From Chloroflexota bacterium (GTDB lineage Bacteria; Chloroflexota; UBA11872), in contig JAPOXI010000012.1 of NCBI GenBank assembly GCA_026707185.1, positions 1 to 6,551 of the forward strand: a stretch of DNA of 6,551 nucleotides, read 5' to 3'. This document shows, piece after piece, positions 4,217-6,551 of the stretch; the first letter of the stretch is position 1, and the number at the start of each line of letters is the position of its first letter. The notes below the pieces were generated by a model, which ran no database searches, was not told the origin of the DNA, and worked only from the letters and a program-made list of their open reading frames with translations. Position numbers and translations under genes: made by a program.

Positions 4217-5845
4217 CTAGCCGGGTGTCTGCGAGGCCCAGGGGTGCGCCAGGGGACCAGGCGACCCGTAGATTTCCTGAAGGGCCTGGAAAATTTTGGG
4301 GAAGTCGCGCTGAATCAACTCCCGGCTGGTCGACGGGTCGCCAAGCCAGTGCCCAACTCCGAAGTAGGCGTCGCTGAAGACGGCAAAGAACTCGTAGACG
4401 TCATGCATCTGGTGCGACCCGGGTCTGAAGTTGGCCTGCACGGACCTGGCGTAGAAGCCCCGCCATTTCCGGTCGTCGGCGGGTGCAAAGCACAGGTTCT
4501 GGATGGCGTGTGCGAACTCGTGGACGGTCACGTGTGGGTCCCTGGGTACACCGATTCCGAGCAACGACTCTTCGGAGGTGGCGGTTACCGGCTGGCCGTG
4601 CACGGCCCCGAGCCCGCGAAGTTCGATGGAGTCGTAGGTCCGGCCCGTGAAGTCGGACTGGCCACTGAGCGAGGCAAACTCAGGCAGCGCCGTGACGAAG
4701 TCATCCTTTGGGATGATCGCCAGGCCGGCTGCAGAGGCGGCCATACAGGCGGGGATGTCGCTCCGTGCAGACTCGAGCATCCAATTCACAACAGCCGCGG
4801 CGGCCGGCAAAGCCTCGGGCCTGACCTTGGCCGCGGCCTTGATGAGGACGCCGTTGGCGATCAGCGACTGGGTGTAGTAGTCGTCGGTCCTGCCGGTGAC
4901 GCGCAGCGAGTCCAAGAGCTCTTTCGTTAGGCCGCCGTGACGCGGCACATCCGCCTCGCACATCCAGTTGATGGCGCGGACCCCTTGCGACTTGCCATAC
5001 CACGTTGTGGCGGCCCCGATTCGCTCGGTGACGGCGACCACGCAGTAACGAGGGGATTCCTGAATGCGGTAGGTGATTTCGTATGCGTCCTGCTCGCCGC
5101 CGCGCACAGGACGGAACGAGGTCAGTTCGAATAGCGAATATGAAGGCCAGAGCTGCCGCAACTCGTCCTCCAACCCGTCCCGAACCGACTCGGCCTGCTC
5201 CCTAAGCGAGCGTTCCAACAGCCCCGCCGGCCTGAGCCGCAGGATGGCCCAGGGCTCGCTTCGCTGATAGTCGTGACCAGCGGTCTGAATCCAGGCATCG
5301 GAAAGGCTGACGGCATACCGCACGCCGTTGAGGATTCCCGTGGTGGCGCCCTCGAACGGCGGCCACGACGGCGGCACGGGTTCTGGCACGGCGCCAGGGC
5401 CAAACGCCCACGCGAACACCGAGCGTACGTCGTCACGGTGATCGCGCCGGCACCCCGCCTCGGCAGCCGGGCCGAAGACGCGCTGGTAGATCTCAACGTT
5501 GTGGTGGTTGCCCAGATGCGCCTCGACGATGTCGTTCAGTTCGACGCAGTCGGTCGGCCAGGCCAGATCCGGCAAGTCTGGAGCGGCAGACCGGTCCGCA
5601 TCGTCGAACGCCCAGGCAAAGGCGCCACGCACGTCCTCGACGTGATCGGTCCGGCAACCGTACTCGGCGCCCTCGCCAAAGACCTGCTGGTAAATCCCGA
5701 CATTGTGGTGATTGCCCAGATGCAATTCGACGATGTCGTTTAGGTCCACACAGGTCACCGGCCACTGCGCGGCGACGGGCGTAGTAAGAGCAAGGGCGGC
5801 CGCTACGGCGACAAGCAGGGCTCGAATCAGCGTCTTAGGGGGCAC
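4217..5845 (-). CDS. Secreted metallopeptidase (HEFAH zincin) with two 53-residue Cys domains
   Basis: This exported protein of 542 residues is probably a zinc peptidase. A signal peptide (LIRALLVAVAAALALTTPVAA, cut expected after residue 26) resembles that of the ankyrin protein. Residues 28-80 and 96-148 are two copies of the unnamed Cys domain (Cys 32/64 and 100/132). A Pro-rich linker (149-164) leads to a middle region (about 165-316) ending TKELLDSLRV, loosely like PsbP/Mog1-type folds. The C-terminal region (about 320-530) has zinc ligands His442 and His446 and catalytic Glu443 in VHEFAHAIQNL, with Glu485 in YEFFAVFSDAYF the likely third ligand. That pattern, with the upstream RGLGAxxGxPVT and SEESLLG stretch, recalls MtfA-like and lethal-factor-like gluzincins. 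Substrate is unknown. I chose GTG 5845, which has GGGGTGA 5 bases upstream; GTG 5854 would add three residues. The cytochrome gene follows after 36 bases. Confidence 0.9.
   Translation of the reverse strand: MPPKTLIRALLVAVAAALALTTPVAAQWPVTCVDLNDIVELHLGNHHNVGIYQQVFGEGAEYGCRTDHVEDVRGAFAWAFDDADRSAAPDLPDLAWPTDCVELNDIVEAHLGNHHNVEIYQRVFGPAAEAGCRRDHRDDVRSVFAWAFGPGAVPEPVPPSWPPFEGATTGILNGVRYAVSLSDAWIQTAGHDYQRSEPWAILRLRPAGLLERSLREQAESVRDGLEDELRQLWPSYSLFELTSFRPVRGGEQDAYEITYRIQESPRYCVVAVTERIGAATTWYGKSQGVRAINWMCEADVPRHGGLTKELLDSLRVTGRTDDYYTQSLIANGVLIKAAAKVRPEALPAAAAVVNWMLESARSDIPACMAASAAGLAIIPKDDFVTALPEFASLSGQSDFTGRTYDSIELRGLGAVHGQPVTATSEESLLGIGVPRDPHVTVHEFAHAIQNLCFAPADDRKWRGFYARSVQANFRPGSHQMHDVYEFFAVFSDAYFGVGHWLGDPSTSRELIQRDFPKIFQALQEIYGSPGPLAHPWASQTPG
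5402..5560 (-). repeat. 53-residue Cys domain, second copy in the metallopeptidase
   Basis: This encodes residues 96-148 of the peptidase (WPTDCVELNDIVE to DVRSVFAWAF). It is separated from the first copy by a 15-residue linker rich in Asp, Ala and Pro. The two cysteines are again 32 residues apart. Confidence 0.9.
5606..5764 (-). repeat. 53-residue Cys domain, first copy in the metallopeptidase
   Basis: This encodes residues 28-80, directly after the predicted signal peptidase site, as in the ankyrin protein. It shares 42 of 53 positions with the C-terminal copy of the ankyrin protein, so the two genes exchanged or inherited the domain from a common source. Confidence 0.9.
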
Positions 5846-5850
5846 GACCG

Positions 5851-5857
5851 TCACCCC
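5851..5857 (-). promoter_or_regulatory. Ribosome binding site of the metallopeptidase gene
   Basis: GGGGTGA on the minus strand lies 5 bases before the GTG at 5845. It overlaps the alternative GTG at 5854, which itself has no good site upstream; this is why I prefer the shorter start. Confidence 0.5.
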
Positions 5858-5867
5858 AGATCCGTAT

Positions 5868-5882
5868 CACGAGTACCTCGTG
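5868..5882 (-). promoter_or_regulatory. Hairpin in the leader of the metallopeptidase mRNA
   Basis: CACGAG, three bases, then CTCGTG form a perfect 6-bp stem, extendable by a G-T and an A-T pair. It ends 10 bases upstream of the proposed Shine-Dalgarno, so it could affect ribosome access. Its significance is uncertain. Confidence 0.3.
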
Positions 5883-5988
5883 GTCTCGAGATGGCAGGGG
5901 AAACCGTGGGACCGGGACTTGCTGATTGTCGGCTGGCGGACGGGATCCGGCCACTGGCCCGCCAAATGCTCAACTGGCCTGGAGCGTC

Positions 5989-6056
5989 CGCTTGGTCTGA
6001 TTCGGGACACCCTCTAGCTTCACTCGAATTGTTCGGAACAAGGCGGGGACCAAGCG
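5989..6056 (-). repeat. Inverted repeats between the acetyltransferase and peptidase genes
   Basis: A 9-bp inverted repeat (cgcttggtc at 5989-5997, gaccaagcg at 6048-6056) encloses a tight dyad TTGTTCGGAACAA at 6029-6041 (6-bp arms, one central base). It starts 16 bases past the acetyltransferase stop codon. It may be a folded 3' end or an operator. I found no convincing promoter in the 5855-6072 gap. Confidence 0.35.
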
Positions 6057-6072
6057 TGGCGTCGGCGACCCA

Positions 6073-6551
6073 TCAGTCGAGGTTGCGGGAGAGGCGGTGG
6101 CTGTCGGGGGCGTAGCCGAGCTTCTGGTAGAGCCGCAGGGCGGGTTGGTTGAAGTCGTAGACGCCAAGACCGACCTGGGTGAGCCCGCGGTCGCGGGCCC
6201 AGCGGTGGGCTTCGGTCATGAGGCGGGTGGCAAGGCCGCGGCGCTGATGGGTCTGGGCGACGACGAGCTCCTGGACCATGGCGTAGCGGCGCGGCGTTAG
6301 CGCGGGAACATCGGGCACTTCAAGACGCTCCAGGGCCTGGACGCGCACCAGCCCCACGACGGCGCCGTCGACTTCAGCCACGAAGAGCGCCTGGTCGGGG
6401 TCGGCCAGGTGTCTGTCAAACAGGCGCCGCGAGCGGGCCGGCTGGTCGGTTGGCCGGAAACGGTCAGGACGCTCGCGGGCATGGAGGGCGTCGGCTTCGG
6501 CGTACAGGCGGCAGGCGGCGCGGTGGTCGGTGGGTTTGGCGAGGCGGAGGC
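6073..6551 (-). CDS. GNAT-family N-acetyltransferase (5' end outside window)
   Basis: The frame is open from the right edge to a TGA at 6073-6075, giving 158 residues without the true start. A GTG at 6381 is an internal Val, since the upstream frame reads a typical GNAT N-terminus (LAKPTDHRAACRLYAEADAL, then FVAEVDGAVVGLVRV). The acetyl-CoA loop is QRRGLA at 6229-6246 (the QxxGxA/G pattern), preceded by the strand ELVVAQTHQ. The C-terminus has the usual NQPALRLYQKLGYAP, where the Asn and Tyr residues are typical of the fold. It transfers an acetyl group from acetyl-CoA to an amine, probably in the cytoplasm; the substrate cannot be told from sequence. It lies about 227 bases upstream of the peptidase gene, with inverted repeats between, and is probably unrelated to it. 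Confidence 0.9.
   Translation of the reverse strand, partial: LRLAKPTDHRAACRLYAEADALHARERPDRFRPTDQPARSRRLFDRHLADPDQALFVAEVDGAVVGLVRVQALERLEVPDVPALTPRRYAMVQELVVAQTHQRRGLATRLMTEAHRWARDRGLTQVGLGVYDFNQPALRLYQKLGYAPDSHRLSRNLD

Noticed and set aside
6029..6041. TTGTTCGGAACAA as a LexA/SOS box
   Set aside because: The Gram-positive LexA box is GAAC-N4-GTTC. Here the half-sites are inverted in order with a single central base, and no SOS gene is nearby.
6073..6381. Acetyltransferase as a complete 102-residue gene starting at 6381
   Set aside because: The frame stays open to the window edge and reads a typical GNAT N-terminus, so the gene is cut by the window.

Overview
This is a GC-rich bacterial window (roughly 60-68% GC by eye over most of it). 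Every supportable gene is on the minus strand, so transcription runs from position 6551 towards 1. Nothing fixes the taxon. The GC content, the lipoprotein cytochrome c, the NarL-type two-component pair and GC-rich hairpins without T-runs after genes would fit a Chloroflexota-like or other environmental bacterium; this is a weak inference. I see no rRNA, tRNA, CRISPR array, transposase or phage gene.

Layout in transcription order: (1) the C-terminal part of a GNAT acetyltransferase, cut by the right window edge (6551-6073); (2) a secreted protein with two copies of a 53-residue cysteine-containing domain, a middle domain and a C-terminal HEFAH zinc metallopeptidase domain (5845-4217); (3) 36 bases later, a lipoprotein-type class I cytochrome c whose haem motif reads CAARH, not CxxCH (4180-3623); (4) a 232-base gap with several inverted repeats; (5) a six-helix membrane histidine kinase (3390-2134) followed after 13 bases by its NarL/FixJ-type response regulator (2120-1458); (6) a 183-base gap with a GC hairpin, a perfect 18-bp palindrome and a TATAAT -10 element; (7) a secreted ankyrin-repeat protein flanked by two more copies of the same 53-residue domain (1274-309); (8) two GC hairpins, then the N-terminal 55 codons of a membrane-anchored protein that runs off the left edge (166-1).

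The main point of interest is the repeated domain. Four copies occur in two exported proteins on either side of the two-component pair. After the predicted signal peptidase cut, both mature proteins would begin Gln-Trp-Pro, directly at the domain. Thirty-three of 53 positions are identical in all four copies, including two cysteines 32 residues apart. I do not recognise it as a named family. The kinase-regulator pair probably controls something local: the 18-bp palindrome is centred about 65 bp upstream of the predicted transcription start of the ankyrin gene, where a class I activator would bind. A sensible hypothesis is a cell-surface module in which the two-component system controls secreted proteins bearing this domain. 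The sequence alone does not prove it.
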